Source: Semisulcospira habei
Taxonomy: Eukaryota > Mollusca > Gastropoda > Semisulcospiridae
Assembly: GCA_036245525.1 (NCBI GenBank)
Contig: BTPG01000002.1
Span: 121,435,451-121,499,450 of the forward strand
Reading direction: 5' to 3'
Length of the DNA stretch: 64,000 bases
Positions within the stretch are counted from its first letter, which is position 1. Every line of letters begins with the position of its first letter. Position numbers and translations under genes: made by a program. Positions 42,583 to 52,326 of this stretch are shown piece after piece. The notes under the pieces were generated by a model. The model saw only the letters and a list, made by a program, of their open reading frames with translations. It was not told where the DNA came from and did no database searches.

Positions 42583-43005
42583 CTTGCCGGAACTCGGTGT
42601 AGCAAAGGGAGGATACTCGTGCTTAACTTCCTTATTACAAATGGGAAAGGGCTATAGAACTGGAACAGGTCAGCCTCAGTACATCGCGGTACCCGGGAGC
42701 CATAGGGGCAGACCGCGTTGTTCGCGATCGCGTTATTGTGGTCCTGAATTTACATAGACTTCGCAAGCAAATGGTCCCCGGACCGACCTCGGCCCTAGCT
42801 GGCCCGCGCAGGTTCATGTTGCGAAAGCCTGGTTTGATGACTTACCGTCACTATGTGGATGCGTGTTTTCACGTGTGTGTGAAAATGTATAACGTCACTT
42901 TAACACTTCCACAGTTATAGAGAGCAATCAGTGCGTGCTACGGTACAGACAGCTAAGTTCCGGCCTCAGCAAGTCAAGTTGATCGGGACACCCCGGACGG
43001 AAGCA
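42583..43005. other. Probable upstream region of the SAP exon
   Basis: Contains a family C fragment near 42776-42812 (CCCCGGACCGACCTCGGCCC). No TATA box or other promoter element can be supported. Confidence 0.35.
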
Positions 43006-43122
43006 CCCATTCTGCCCGCGACACACCACAGCAAGATATGGCTCGACCATGATAGTTCAAGGGTGTCCTCAGAGGATAACTCCAAAGTGTGTGTATTTCG
43101 GACCTCGGGAACAATGAGTTAA
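43006..43122 (-). mobile_element. Family B MITE with an internal deletion
   Basis: CCATTCTGCCCGCGACACAC and GGCTCGACCATGATAGTTCA and AGGGTG are followed directly by TCCTCAGAGGATAACTCC and the terminal GGGAACAATGAGTTAA. The hairpin centre and whole second arm are missing. Confidence 0.65.
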
Positions 43123-43123
43123 A

Positions 43124-43258
43124 CCGCCCCCCTCCCCCCACCCCCCCCCCCGCCCCCCCACCCCCCGCACCCTCCCCTCCCCGCCCTCCCCCCCCCCCGG
43201 CCCCCGCCCCCCTCCCCTACCCCATCCTCCCCTCTCCCTCCCCCCCCCCCCCCCCGCA
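43124..43258 (+). repeat. Poly-C rich tract
   Basis: About 135 bp of C with scattered A, T and G. The proline-rich frame across it is spurious. Confidence 0.9.
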
Positions 43259-43454
43259 GACCCACATTCGGGTCCGCGTACATAATTTTGGGGATGTGCG
43301 CGCAGTTCGCTAGCCTACTAAAGTCTCCGCTCTCGTCTACAACTACACGCAGAAGGAAATAGACGAAAGTATATTTCCAACTACTTGTTGCAGATATGAT
43401 CGGAGACTACGTACTCGATAACGCAACGATCATCCCGTGACGGGACGGGGACAC

Positions 43455-44549
43455 GAAAATACGTTCGTTTATTCCAGCTTTACGTCCCGCTGGCACAAAA
43501 GTGATCGGGGCCTTTCTCACACGAACCTACGTTCGTTTATTCCAGCTTTACGTCCCGCTGGCACAAAAGTGATCGGGGACTTTCTCACACGAACCTACGT
43601 TCGTTTATTCCAGCTTTACGTCCCGCTGGCACAAAAGTGATCGGGGACTTTCTCACACGAACCTACGTTCGTTTATTCCAGCTTTATGTCCCGCTGGTAC
43701 AAAAGTGATCGGGGACTTTCTCACACGAACCTACGTTCGTTTATTCCAGCTTTACGTCCCGCTGGTACAAAAGTGATCGGGGACTTTCTCACACGAACCT
43801 ACGTTCGTTTATTCCAGCTTTACGTCCCGCTGGTACAAAAGTGATCGGGGACTTTCTCACACGAACCTACGTTCGTTTATTCCAGCTTTACGTCCCGCTG
43901 GTACAAAAGTGATCGGGGACTTTCTCACACGAACCTACGTTCGTTTATTCCAGCTTTACGTCCCGCTGGTACAAAAGTGATCGGGGACTTTCTCACACGA
44001 ACCTACGTTCGTTTATTCCAGCTTTACGTCCCGCTGGCACAAAAGTGATCGGGGCCTTTCTCACACGAACCTACGTTCGTTTATTCCAGCTTTACGTCCC
44101 GCTGGCACAAAAGTGATCGGGGACTTTCTCACACGAACCTACGTTCGTTTATTCCAGCTTTACGTCCCGCTGGCACAAAAGTGATCGGGGACTTTCTCAC
44201 ACGAACCTACGTTCGTTTATTCCAGCTTTACGTCCCGCTGGCACAAAAGTGATCGGGGACTTTCTCACACGAACCTACGTTCGTTTATTCCAGCTTTACG
44301 TCCCGCTGGCACAAAAGTGATCGGGGACTTTCTCACACGAACCTACGTTCGTTTATTCCAACTTTACGTCCCGCTGCACAAAAGTGATCGGGGACTTTCT
44401 CACACGAACCTACGTTCGTTTATTCCAGCTTTACGTCCCGCTGGCACAAAAGTGATCGGGGACTTTCTCACACGAACCTACGTTCGTTTATTCCAGCTTT
44501 ACGTCCCGCTGCACAAAAGTGATCGGGGACTTTCTCACACGAACCTACG
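43455..44549 (+). repeat. 68-bp minisatellite
   Basis: About 16 units of 68 bp contain GTGATCGGGGACTTTCTCAC, ACGAACCTACGTTCGTTTAT and TCCAGCTTTACGTCCCGCTG. Variants are a C/A at GGGGCC and GGCAC/GGTAC/GCAC; two units lack one G. The TGGTACAAAA variant forms one contiguous block at about 43690-43980. Each unit contains ACGAACCTACGTTCGT, a short palindrome. The period is not a multiple of three, so it is not a protein repeat. Confidence 0.95.
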
Positions 44550-44586
44550 ACTCAGCGATTCCTTTTGCTCTCTTTCGCTCCGACGC

Positions 44587-44667
44587 TTAACTCATTCGAG
44601 ACGTGCCGCCTCGGGATACGCGGCCTTAACACGCATATCCGGAGGCGGCACGTCTCGGATGAGTTAA
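44587..44667. mobile_element. Family E MITE, complete
   Basis: TTAACTCATTCGAGACGTGC to GCACGTCTCGGATGAGTTAA, 81 bp. The arms pair over about 30 bp around CGGCCTTAACACGC. Confidence 0.88.
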
Positions 44668-44750
44668 CCGCCTGAGCTATTTTGTCTGGTTTGCTGTTTA
44701 CTTTATTGTGGACTAAACGTCTCTGCTGCCTGAGGTGTACACGCTAAAAC

Positions 44751-44798
44751 GCACACCGGTTGTCTCGAGGTGGCGAATCGAGGGAGACAACCAGTGTG
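44751..44798. repeat. Family K hairpin
   Basis: CACACCGGTTGTCTCGAGG pairs imperfectly with GAGGGAGACAACCAGTGTG around GTGGCGAATC. GGCGAATC-like and TGTCTC blocks also occur in the direct repeats at 6476 and 7846. Confidence 0.6.
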
Positions 44799-45196
44799 AT
44801 GTAAATGCAAACAGCGAGAGATGTCTTTGTCGTTAGCATTTTACCCTCCGGCATTAACATGTAAGTGAAATATGTATGTGAAATATGTATGCTGCTATGT
44901 ACTGTAACTTCTTGGAGGGTGTGTGTGGTCATATGCAGGTAATCACGAGGAACGTGCATTTTTTTAAAGAAGAAATTGCCTTTTTCCACGTTGGCTAAAT
45001 ACGTCATGAGGCGGTTGTTCATTCGTCAAACAAGTTGTTAATTGTACTTGTCATTGATGATGTTTTGAATATATCGTTACACAGCTGCTTTCGTCTTACG
45101 TTTTGACAGTGCATACTGAATGATCCGCCCCTCGCCCCCATATCCCCCCCCCCCCCCCCCACTCCAACCTCCCCCACCGGCCACCACACACACACT

Positions 45197-45377
45197 GTTC
45201 GTTAAATTCATTGTAAATCCAACGTCAACGAGCCCCGCCGTCAGAGGAACGTGCATACAAAGCAATTTCAGCAAGAGGCATAAATCCTCATGAGCCCCCG
45301 CGACTGCAAGGGAAAATGAGGATCTATTCCTCTTGCAGATGAGTTGTGAACAACAGTTTCAGGCTGTGGAAAGGGTA
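45197..45377 (+). mobile_element. Family A MITE, left end lost
   Basis: Starts inside the left flank (GTTCGTTAAATTCATTGTAA), hairpin at about 45272-45340 with a damaged centre (GCGACTGCAAGGGAAAATG), and ends GGAAAGGGTAA. Confidence 0.65.
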
Positions 45378-45397
45378 AATATGAATGCATAGGACTA

Positions 45398-45496
45398 AAA
45401 AGAGGTATAGATCCTCATGAATGCGGGGGCCATTTGAGGATCTATGCCTCCTGCATTTGGGTGTAGTTCACTTTGCGCTGGCGATGAATGCGTTAA
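45398..45496 (+). mobile_element. Family A fragment with right end
   Basis: AAGAGGTATAGATCCTCATG and GAGGATCTATGCCTCCTGC form a short-centred hairpin, followed by GGCGATGAATGCGTTAA. No left end. Confidence 0.65.
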
Positions 45497-45534
45497 AGTA
45501 TGCAGATATAAAAGTGTCGTGCTGTTTACCCATC

Positions 45535-45748
45535 TTAACTCATTCTACCCCAACACCAAAATCCTTAAATTTTGCCCCTGTCCTCTAAAGACTGCATTGC
45601 AGTGCAGGACACAGATCGACCATGATAGTTCAAGGGTGATGCCAGAATAGCTTGGCGCCCGTAGGCGCCAAGCTATTCTGGCATCACCCTTGAACTATCA
45701 TGGTGGATCCTTATCCTGCTGTGGTGTGTCTGGGGTAGAATGAGTTAA
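45535..45748 (+). mobile_element. Family B MITE, intact 214-bp copy
   Basis: TTAACTCATTCTACCCCAAC to GGGGTAGAATGAGTTAA. This subtype has the arm GTTCAAGGGTGATGCCAGAA and the centre TTGGCGCCCGTAGGCGCCAA, with the GTGATGCC change mirrored in both arms. Length is 214 bp. Confidence 0.92.
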
Positions 45749-45814
45749 GCCCTTTCTAACAAAGAACCTAGTGTTCTAGTACTTTCTTATCTTGCTGCGT
45801 GGTGTCAAGTTCTC

Positions 45815-46090
45815 GTAGTTTTTTCGAGCCCATGCCCCAGTTTAACAGTCGGACTCATCCGGTGTCAAGCATATAGATAAGATAAGATAAGATAAGATAC
45901 ACTTTATTGCCATATGCATAAACATTAGGAATTTTTGCGGCATAACTGACGAGCGTAGTTTTTTCGAGCCCATGCCCCAGTTTAACTGTCGGACTCATCC
46001 GGTGTCAAGCATATAGATAAGATAAGATAAGATACACTTTATTGCCATATGCATAAACATTAGGATTTTTTGCGGCATAACTGACGAGCG
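45815..46090 (-). repeat. Two tandem copies of about 138 bp, probable retroelement 3' tail
   Basis: Two nearly identical units share GTAGTTTTTTCGAGCCCATG and a GATAA run, then ACACTTTATTGCCATATGCA. On the minus strand each unit has AATAAA before a TTATC-repeat tail, typical of a LINE or SINE 3' end. No protein is encoded. Confidence 0.75.
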
Positions 46091-46289
46091 TCCATGTTAA
46101 GATCAACACATAAAACATATACATCACAATCAAGCAGACTCTAAAATACCAAACCACACATATGTATAGCAGTCATTCTACTAGATATGCACACACATCT
46201 AGGTAAGTAAAATAAGATAAATCTATCGCATAATAAGCATATTCTGATGAATTACCACTTCTGAGCAGGATGACGTCAACAGGTAAACA

Positions 46290-46517
46290 AAACCTTTTTT
46301 TATCCAGTTCAAGACCGACAAAAACTGTACATCACCCATCTGCAAGAGGCATAGATCCTCATGAGCCCTCGCAGTTGCTAGGGCTCATGAGGATCTGTGC
46401 CTCCTGCTAAAATCATCTTGTATCCATGTTTCTTTGACAGCTGGGGATCTTTGACGCCGCTGAAATTACAATGATTTCAAAAACGCCATTTGGGTCCGCT
46501 GGCGGACTAGAGGTTAA
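46290..46517 (-). mobile_element. Family A MITE, decayed ends
   Basis: Hairpin at about 46342-46412 (CCTCGCAGTTGCTAGGGC centre), flank TTTCTTTGACAGCTGGGGAT, and right end GGTCCGCTGGCGGACTAGAG then GTTAA. The left TTAA is not recognisable. Confidence 0.7.
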
Positions 46518-46675
46518 AATAAAATGTTGGCTGGTAAGCAACAGACGTACAGTAACAACGACAATCAGTCAATATGTCTGTTTCCCCTCTAGCAAAAGTA
46601 ATTTAAATACATTTGAAGCTGTAATTTGAATAATTTGGATAATTACGTGTTTTCTGCTCTTTACCTGCTGCTTAG

Positions 46676-47410
46676 CCCCTTCAATGCCGAGAAAATAATA
46701 CTGAACACCATCCAACTGCAAGAGACAAAGATCCTCATGAGCCCCCGCAACTGCGGGGGCTCATGAGGATCTTTGTCTCTTGCTGAGACCAATTTGTATC
46801 CATATCAATGTGTGGCTTTTGGTCGTTGAATGAACAAATATTGCATAATACAACAACACAATAATAATAATAATAATAACGATAAAGAGGATTTTTTAAG
46901 GCGCCCATACAAAAAAAATATTACACAAAAAGTGAAAAAAACAAAACCACATGTACAATTACACAAAAGAACAGAAAATGACTAAATACATGAACACTGA
47001 TAATCAAGATGGGTTTTAAGACTGTTTAAAACTGGCACTGGACTCACTTTGTCTCAAGGATTTAGGAAGATCATTCCAGACTGATGGACCCTGGTAAGAA
47101 AAAGATTTTGGACTCTCTGGAGCCGATCAAATAGATACTGCGGGCATCCAGATAAGCGTGAGTTGGCATAGTCGATGCGAGACAGAACAAATGAACAAAC
47201 CCGCAGAGTTTGTGTAGCCTCGGAGGTAAGGAACTGTTTAATGGAGCTAATACGACGCATCTCCAAATAGGCTGCCCTGCAAATGTGTATCACCTGTTTA
47301 TCCATGGACAAGTCACGCTCAGTTGCAACACCCAGGTTCTTCACTTATTGAGAGAAGCTGATGGTGGTGTTTTCAATCATGATATCATACAGGGACAGGG
47401 AAGGGGTTAA
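46676..47410 (-). mobile_element. Family A MITE interrupted by a LINE fragment
   Basis: AGCCCCTTCAATGCCGAG at the left, a perfect hairpin at about 46716-46783 (arms GCAAGAGACAAAGATCCTCA and its complement), and a possible right end ACAGGGAAGGGGTTAA at 47410. The LINE fragment 46860-47395 lies between. Confidence 0.6.
46860..47395 (-). mobile_element. LINE 3' fragment, minus strand, with ATT tail
   Basis: The minus strand encodes the C-terminal end of a reverse transcriptase: KNLGVATERDLSMDKQV, ICRAAYLEMRRISSIKQFL, FVLSRIDYANSRLSGCPQYL, then after a frame change VWNDLPKSLRQSESSASFK. An internal deletion joins VQNLFL to the VWNDLP segment, and a stop precedes KNLGV. The 3' end is an ATT microsatellite at 46861-46879. 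The type is CR1- or jockey-like; 5' truncation is expected for this class. Confidence 0.78.
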
Positions 47411-47628
47411 GGCGTTCACTCGCGTATTCCGGGTAGAATTAAGTGCAATGTTTTTTTACTTTTTGATTAAGTATATCATGACCTGGGCGCTTGACTGTAT
47501 TATACAGGAACATTATTTCTGTAAAACATTATACTAACAGTGTATTTGGTTAATTTTGACATGAAAAACAAAAGAAAGTAGGCCTATATGTGTATCTATT
47601 GGAGACCTTCGCTTTCCTTATCTGTTAT

Positions 47629-47718
47629 TTAACCCTTTGGCTGTCGGTAGCGCCTTGAGGAGGTGATTCTTACAGGAATCACATCCACAAAAAGCGCTTC
47701 CGACAGCCAGGTTGTTAA
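47629..47718. mobile_element. Family D MITE, complete
   Basis: TTAACCCTTTGGCTGTCGGT to CTTCCGACAGCCAGGTTGTT and AA. The loop is TTACAGGAAT. Its last TTAA is the first TTAA of the next B element. Confidence 0.85.
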
Positions 47719-47868
47719 CCCGTTCAGCCTTGACAGCCTACGACAGGAGGCAGAACGATTGCAATAGTCCATGGGTGGTGCAAGAATCGCTTGACGCCAC
47801 TAGCTAGGCTCCAAGCTATTCTGGCACCACCCTTGAACTATTACGGTTGTTCTATGTAGCTCCATAAC
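47715..47868. mobile_element. Family B MITE, diverged, abutting D
   Basis: TTAACCCGTTCAGCCTTGAC begins it. The arms ATAGTCCATGGGTGGTGC and GGCACCACCCTTGAACTATT still pair around TTGACGCCACTAGCTAGGCT. The right end is unclear. Confidence 0.65.
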
Positions 47869-48072
47869 CCATTTCACCCCGATGCACTACAGCAGGAGAT
47901 GGATCGACCAAGATAATGCTGGGGTAGTACAAGATTAGTTTGGCGCGTGACGTCGCCAAGCTAATCTGGCACTGCCCCTGAATTATTATGGTCGTTATCC
48001 ATCTCCTGCAACTGGTACGTAGACGTTAGGTGACACCTGCAAAATCTGGTAAATGCGGCTTTGGGGTTGAAC
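47866..48072 (-). mobile_element. Family B MITE, third in a row
   Basis: ATAACCCATTTCACCCCGAT at the left and a hairpin around TTTGGCGCGTGACGTCGCCA. The flank ATCTCCTGCAACTGGTACG matches reverse-oriented B copies, and the end is GGCTTTGGGGTTGAACG. Both TTAA ends have decayed. Confidence 0.65.
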
Positions 48073-48384
48073 GTTGTTTTGTTGTTGTTTTTTTCGTGTG
48101 TAATCTTCAGCGGAAACTTACAAAATTAGGAATGTCGAATCATGGCTCAGTGTGTTACAAGAAAACACAACTCGTCGCTAAAACTTATGCAGCGAGATAT
48201 GCTGCGATTGAAATAAAAGAGGAAAAAAAATCTTTTGCCGAATGGGACAGAATTTATTTTCACATATATCAAACTGTACATGGAAAACTCACAAAGCGTG
48301 AAAGAAAATAATTTGCCAAGTTTGCCAAGTCATGCGAGACGTCACCCCGCTCACATGGGTCACTTGCTTTTTGTTATTTCACAT

Positions 48385-48502
48385 TACGCTCTTAAATGAC
48401 ACTCTTTTTGAATCACCATCTATCTGCAAGAGGGATAGATTCTCATGAGCTCCCGCATCTGCGGAAGCTCATGAAAATATATGCCTCTTACTGGTTCAAT
48501 GT
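48385..48502 (-). mobile_element. Family A fragment
   Basis: GAATCACCATCTATCTGCAA then a hairpin GAGGGATAGATTCTCATGAG with GCGGAAGCTCATGAAAATAT. No TTAA ends. Confidence 0.6.
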
Positions 48503-48902
48503 ATGTATGTGTTCCTCAGGTAAAGATTGCATCGCGTGCAGTTTTCGATGGCACGTCGGTACTCCACCCTTGTTTTTTAATAAAACCGTAGAGTCCCAAT
48601 AAAAAAAAATTCAAGGATGCACGAATGCGCACGATCGTTGTACTGAGAATAATTTTTGTTGTTGTTTCTCCATTTTTTTGGTCCCTCTGCACCGAGGTGA
48701 TCAGGGACTAGCACTTTTGACTTTAGCTGACGAAACGACATAAAATATTTAGTTCTGTAATTTATTTATTAGTTTTTATAAAATGATTTATAGTGCACTT
48801 CCTCACCAACAGCGGTCCTTATGTATAAAAAGGTATAATTTACTTTCCATATTTAAAATTCAGATTAAAATTTAGGACCAATCAAGTACAATGATGGCTT
48901 TC
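48503..48902. other. No gene seen
   Basis: AT-rich with a poly-A run at about 48601. Nothing recognised. Confidence 0.5.
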
Positions 48903-49136
48903 TTAACTCCTTCGTTGCCAGTGATCACGGATTTCAGTCGCGTCAGACGCGACTGCACACTGATCGACATTCACATAAAGAAGGCGAACTAAATGGAACC
49001 AGAAATACGTGTGATGTACACAAGACCAACAAGAGACATAAATCCTCATGAGCCCCCGCGACTGCGGGGGCTCATGAGGATTTATGTCTCTTGCAGCTGG
49101 TTAGCGTTCGCCTTGCCCCGGCAAGTAAAGGGTTAA
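48903..49136 (+). mobile_element. Family A MITE, variant subfamily, complete
   Basis: TTAACTCCTTCGTTGCCAGT to GGCAAGTAAAGGGTTAA, 234 bp. The left flank has its own small palindrome CAGTCGCGTCAGACGCGACTG. The hairpin arm is ACAAGAGACATAAATCCTCA. The same variant is at 61580-61800, where both arms also carry ATAAATCC/GGATTTAT. Confidence 0.88.
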
Positions 49137-49708
49137 GTGTCCAAGCCCAATCGGAGGTGGGTGGTGGTTGTTTTCAGACTACATGCATACTTTTTTTAAA
49201 TCTTGAATATCTTTGTCTCATGTGTCTTGCAAACATCAAAACATCCAGATTTTGGTGTAGGCGCGCCGGTGACATGCCTACTTAAAGTGACATGCATGTA
49301 AGCTGGCACGCCCTGCGCCACTGGTGCATGGAATGTCAAAACCTTTTAACTTTTTCCTTTTCAATTCTTTCATCCCATCTTGTAAACGCAGTCCTTCATA
49401 CATTCACCGTCCTGGAAAATTGAATTTTTTTTATATTTCGGGATAATAGCAAATTGGCCAAAAGAGAATCGCCCAAATCTCTATACATAATTTTTTTTGT
49501 TTTTGTTTTTTGTTTGTAACACCAGATATTAATACAATGAGTTGTTGTTTTTTTTTTTTAAACACCAAATAGACCTATCTATGTATGGATTTTAAAAAAA
49601 ATTAAAGCACCGCGATATCTATACGTAGTGTTTTTTTTTAAAAATAATTTAAATGAATATTGATACAGTACATGTATTTATTTAATCTGTACAGTAATTA
49701 GGCTGAGC
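49137..49708. other. No gene seen
   Basis: AT-rich with several T runs. No coding signal. Confidence 0.5.
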
Positions 49709-49780
49709 AACCCAGCCCTTATTCACTATAACGGAAGATGGATCAACCCAGCCCTTATTCACTATAACGGAAGATGGATC
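49709..49780 (+). repeat. 36-bp tandem duplication
   Basis: Two identical units of CAACCCAGCCCTTATTCACT and ATAACGGAAGATGGAT. Confidence 0.85.
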
Positions 49781-49792
49781 AACTACGATACC

Positions 49793-49881
49793 AGTGCACA
49801 AAAGGCTGTCGGGCCAATGCCTGCCGCTATCCGCACGCGCGCGCGGGTCGACAGCGGTAGACATCGGCCCGATAGCCTTTA
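49793..49881. repeat. Family C element, long form
   Basis: CAGTGCACAAAAGGCTGTCG and CCGATAGCCTTT at the right pair. The interior CCGCTATCCGCACGCGC and GGGTCGACAGCGG is GC-rich. Confidence 0.65.
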
Positions 49882-50385
49882 AGGTTTCTTTAGCCTGGCA
49901 GTCGAACTTGATTTTCGATCACATGTCATCCGTCGTCCGTGTGTGATATACTGAGACCAGTTTACAAACTCGCTCCTTTCACTTATTCGTTAATTTCTAT
50001 TAAGTTCCCTGTTTAGAGAGTAATCCATCCTTCAGCCTCCTGTCAGGTAGGTACAGGTGTGACGTGTTGTTTTCTACATGTCTACCTGCATGCATCCACA
50101 CTCTCTCACCGCCTGACACCTGGTATTCGATGCAACATTTGTCCAAGCTTACGGCTGGCGGTTTGATAGGGCCGGAGTGCTCAGTTTGGAGAAGCGAGCG
50201 CAGCTGTCACACTTTCTCGTTACACAACATGGACGAAAAGGGAGACTACTAGTCTCCTTTATCGTCCATTATTGTAATGAGAATGCGCATCCGTTGTGTC
50301 CGATAAAGTAATTGAGCAGGAAGATATAAAGAGTAATCATTTGTCGGATACACAATGAATGTCAGTTTCCTCAAGCCTTGAAGAC
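49882..50385. other. No gene seen
   Basis: A small palindrome, GGAGACTACTAGTCTCC, lies at about 50240. Otherwise unrecognised. Confidence 0.45.
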
Positions 50386-50496
50386 TATACTGACGAGCTC
50401 AAGAAATGCGACATCATTCGAGTCATCGGAAACACTGAAGTCACGGTGTTTCCGATGACGCGGATGATGTCGCATTTGTTTTGCTCGTCAGTATAG
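50386..50496. mobile_element. Family H foldback element, near-perfect
   Basis: TATACTGACGAGCTCAAGAA and ATGCGACATCATTCGAGTCA and TCGGAAACACTG are mirrored to CGTCAGTATA, giving arms of about 50 bp. The termini are TA-flanked, as for Tc1/mariner-type or related elements, not TTAA. Confidence 0.82.
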
Positions 50497-50680
50497 TAAT
50501 GACTGGTATTCTAGGCTTGGAGAAATGTTTATTTTTCAAGTGTATTCATCACAACTTTTACAGAAGATAGCACTGCAAGCACCTGTGGGTGTCTTCACAA
50601 CTGATGTGCTGGTCCTTGCTTGCGGCTTAGACCAGTACAATATACATTCTGACGAGCACCCTGTGGCACAGACTTCATTT

Positions 50681-50880
50681 TTAACCCCTTCGCTGCCGAT
50701 AAATACAGAACAACACTAACCTAGAGGTTTACATTCTCACGAGCCCCCGCAGTTTTGGGGCTCATGAGGTCCACTTTGTATTCATAATTATTCCTTTGAC
50801 GGCTGAGAATCTTTGACGTTGAATGTACCTTTGGCGATTTCAAAAACACATACTGCGACCATTGGCAATGGTGGGGGTTT
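50681..50880 (-). mobile_element. Family A MITE, damaged hairpin
   Basis: TTAACCCCTTCGCTGCCG at the left. The hairpin is reduced to CACGAGCCCCCGCAGTTTTG and GGGCTCATGAGG. The flank CCTTTGACGGCTGAGAATC and end GGCAATGGTGGGGGTTT follow. Confidence 0.7.
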
Positions 50881-51509
50881 CAGCCGCACACCGTCACCGC
50901 ATGGTGTCATCAGTAAAAACAATCTGCAACCAACATAACTTATTTTTTTCAACAGGAGAAGGAGAGTGAAGGGGAGGGGAGAGAGATATATAATATTTGC
51001 GTTCAGTGTAACTTGGTCATCTTCAGTAAATGTTGGATAAGGAGGACAGCATTGATAGAAATAAATGACAGTCTTAGTACGCGTATACATTGAAGCCGTC
51101 TGCTTGACAACCGCTCCAGTCGTTGCTGTGTGGCCATGTGTTACAGTGACCACTAGCCGTGTAGATCGTTGGCCTTTTCTGAGTGTCGGGGTTTGGACTG
51201 TCAACTTACCAGCTGACATCTCAACATAGAAAAGATAAGTGGAGCATTGAAAATGTGTGTATTGCAATTTAGAAAAAAAAAAAGAAGTAAATTTTGACTG
51301 TCCTTTGTTAGCGTGTTTCTTTTTTTTTTTCTTTTCTTTTTTTTAATATTTTTTTTGGTGGTGGGATGGAGTTTTTTATGGGTGGAGTGGGGGGGGGGAG
51401 AGGGAGGTGGGGGGTGGGGGGGGGGGGGGGGCATTTTACACTCTTGGCAGTAATCTGTTTGGAGTGGATTTTGATATTATGGACACGTGAACCCTAAACA
51501 CGCCCTACC
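50881..51509. other. No gene seen; T and G homopolymers
   Basis: Includes T-rich runs near 51318-51355 and G-rich runs near 51390-51432. CAATCTGCAACCAACATAAC near 50918 resembles sequence near 27160, a short dispersed repeat. The 159-codon minus-strand frame at 50788-51267 has no recognised domain and runs into an A element. Confidence 0.45.
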
Positions 51510-51655
51510 ACATGTGGGTAAAGAATCGTCAATGATCGAACATGCCAAGATATTTCAAAGGTAGTGCCAGATGCGCTTGGCGCATTTTCGAGCGCCAAGC
51601 GCATCTGGCACTACCCTTGAACTATCATGGTCGATACTCCTGTTATAGCTCGTCA
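51510..51655. mobile_element. Family B element, altered centre
   Basis: The hairpin at about 51550-51635 has AAGGTAGTGCCAGATGCGCT and its complement. GATTAGC has become GATGCGC in both arms, and the centre is TTGGCGCATTTTCGAGCGCC. No TTAA ends. Confidence 0.7.
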
Positions 51656-52016
51656 GTGCCAATAGTCCAAACTGCCCAGTGTTTGTGTGTAATGGAATTC
51701 TGGACACATGAATCAGCTTTGTATCAAGGATGAAGTTGTCATGGAAAAACCACTTTGTCACGGCCCGCCTGTATCTGTAAACGTGACCATCGGGTTATCA
51801 GGATAGAGCCACTTTATTTTCGCGGTATGACGTCTGGACCTTGTGCTGGGTTCGTGGCTGTTTATGAATACACCGTTCCTCAAATTAGAATCGTCAGCTT
51901 CGTAGTACTCGGGCGAGTCTGCCTGGATCATTTGTGTGCACTATCAATGCCGCCGCGGTGTTCGTTCCGCCTTAGACTGACTGTGGCATAAGTGAACAGT
52001 ATGTACGCCCTGTCCA

Positions 52017-52034
52017 ATGTTGTTGTTGTTGTTT

Positions 52035-52081
<47 letters not shown>

Positions 52082-52100
52082 GGTGGTGGTGGTGGTGGTG
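52017..52100 (+). repeat. GTT then GGT microsatellite
   Basis: About 50 bp of GTT followed by about 33 bp of GGT. Confidence 0.95.
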
Positions 52101-52225
52101 TTTATATGGTTGTTCTTATTGTTGTTATGCTCCCTCGCCGTCACACGTGCAATGAGAGTGTGTACCGGCATCTGTAGCGCAGGACTAAGCCGTATTGACT
52201 ATCAGCGGATTTATTTCTCGACCTT

Positions 52226-52326
52226 CATCCCATTTAGCCCTAACGCCTTGCAGCAGGAAATGACTCGACCATGATAATTCAAGGGTAGTGCCAGATTAGC
52301 TTGGCGCCTGACGGCGCCAAGCTAGA
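52226..52326 (-). mobile_element. Family B element, truncated
   Basis: CATCCCATTTAGCCCTAACG, left arm CGACCATGATAATTCAAGGG, centre TTGGCGCCTGACGGCGCCAA, then breaks off at GCTA. The second arm is missing. Confidence 0.7.

Noticed and set aside
43455..44549. Repeat protein gene
   Set aside because: The 68-bp period is not divisible by three, so the frame changes every unit.
50788..51267. 159-codon minus-strand gene
   Set aside because: Runs into a family A element and has low-complexity segments; no domain recognised.
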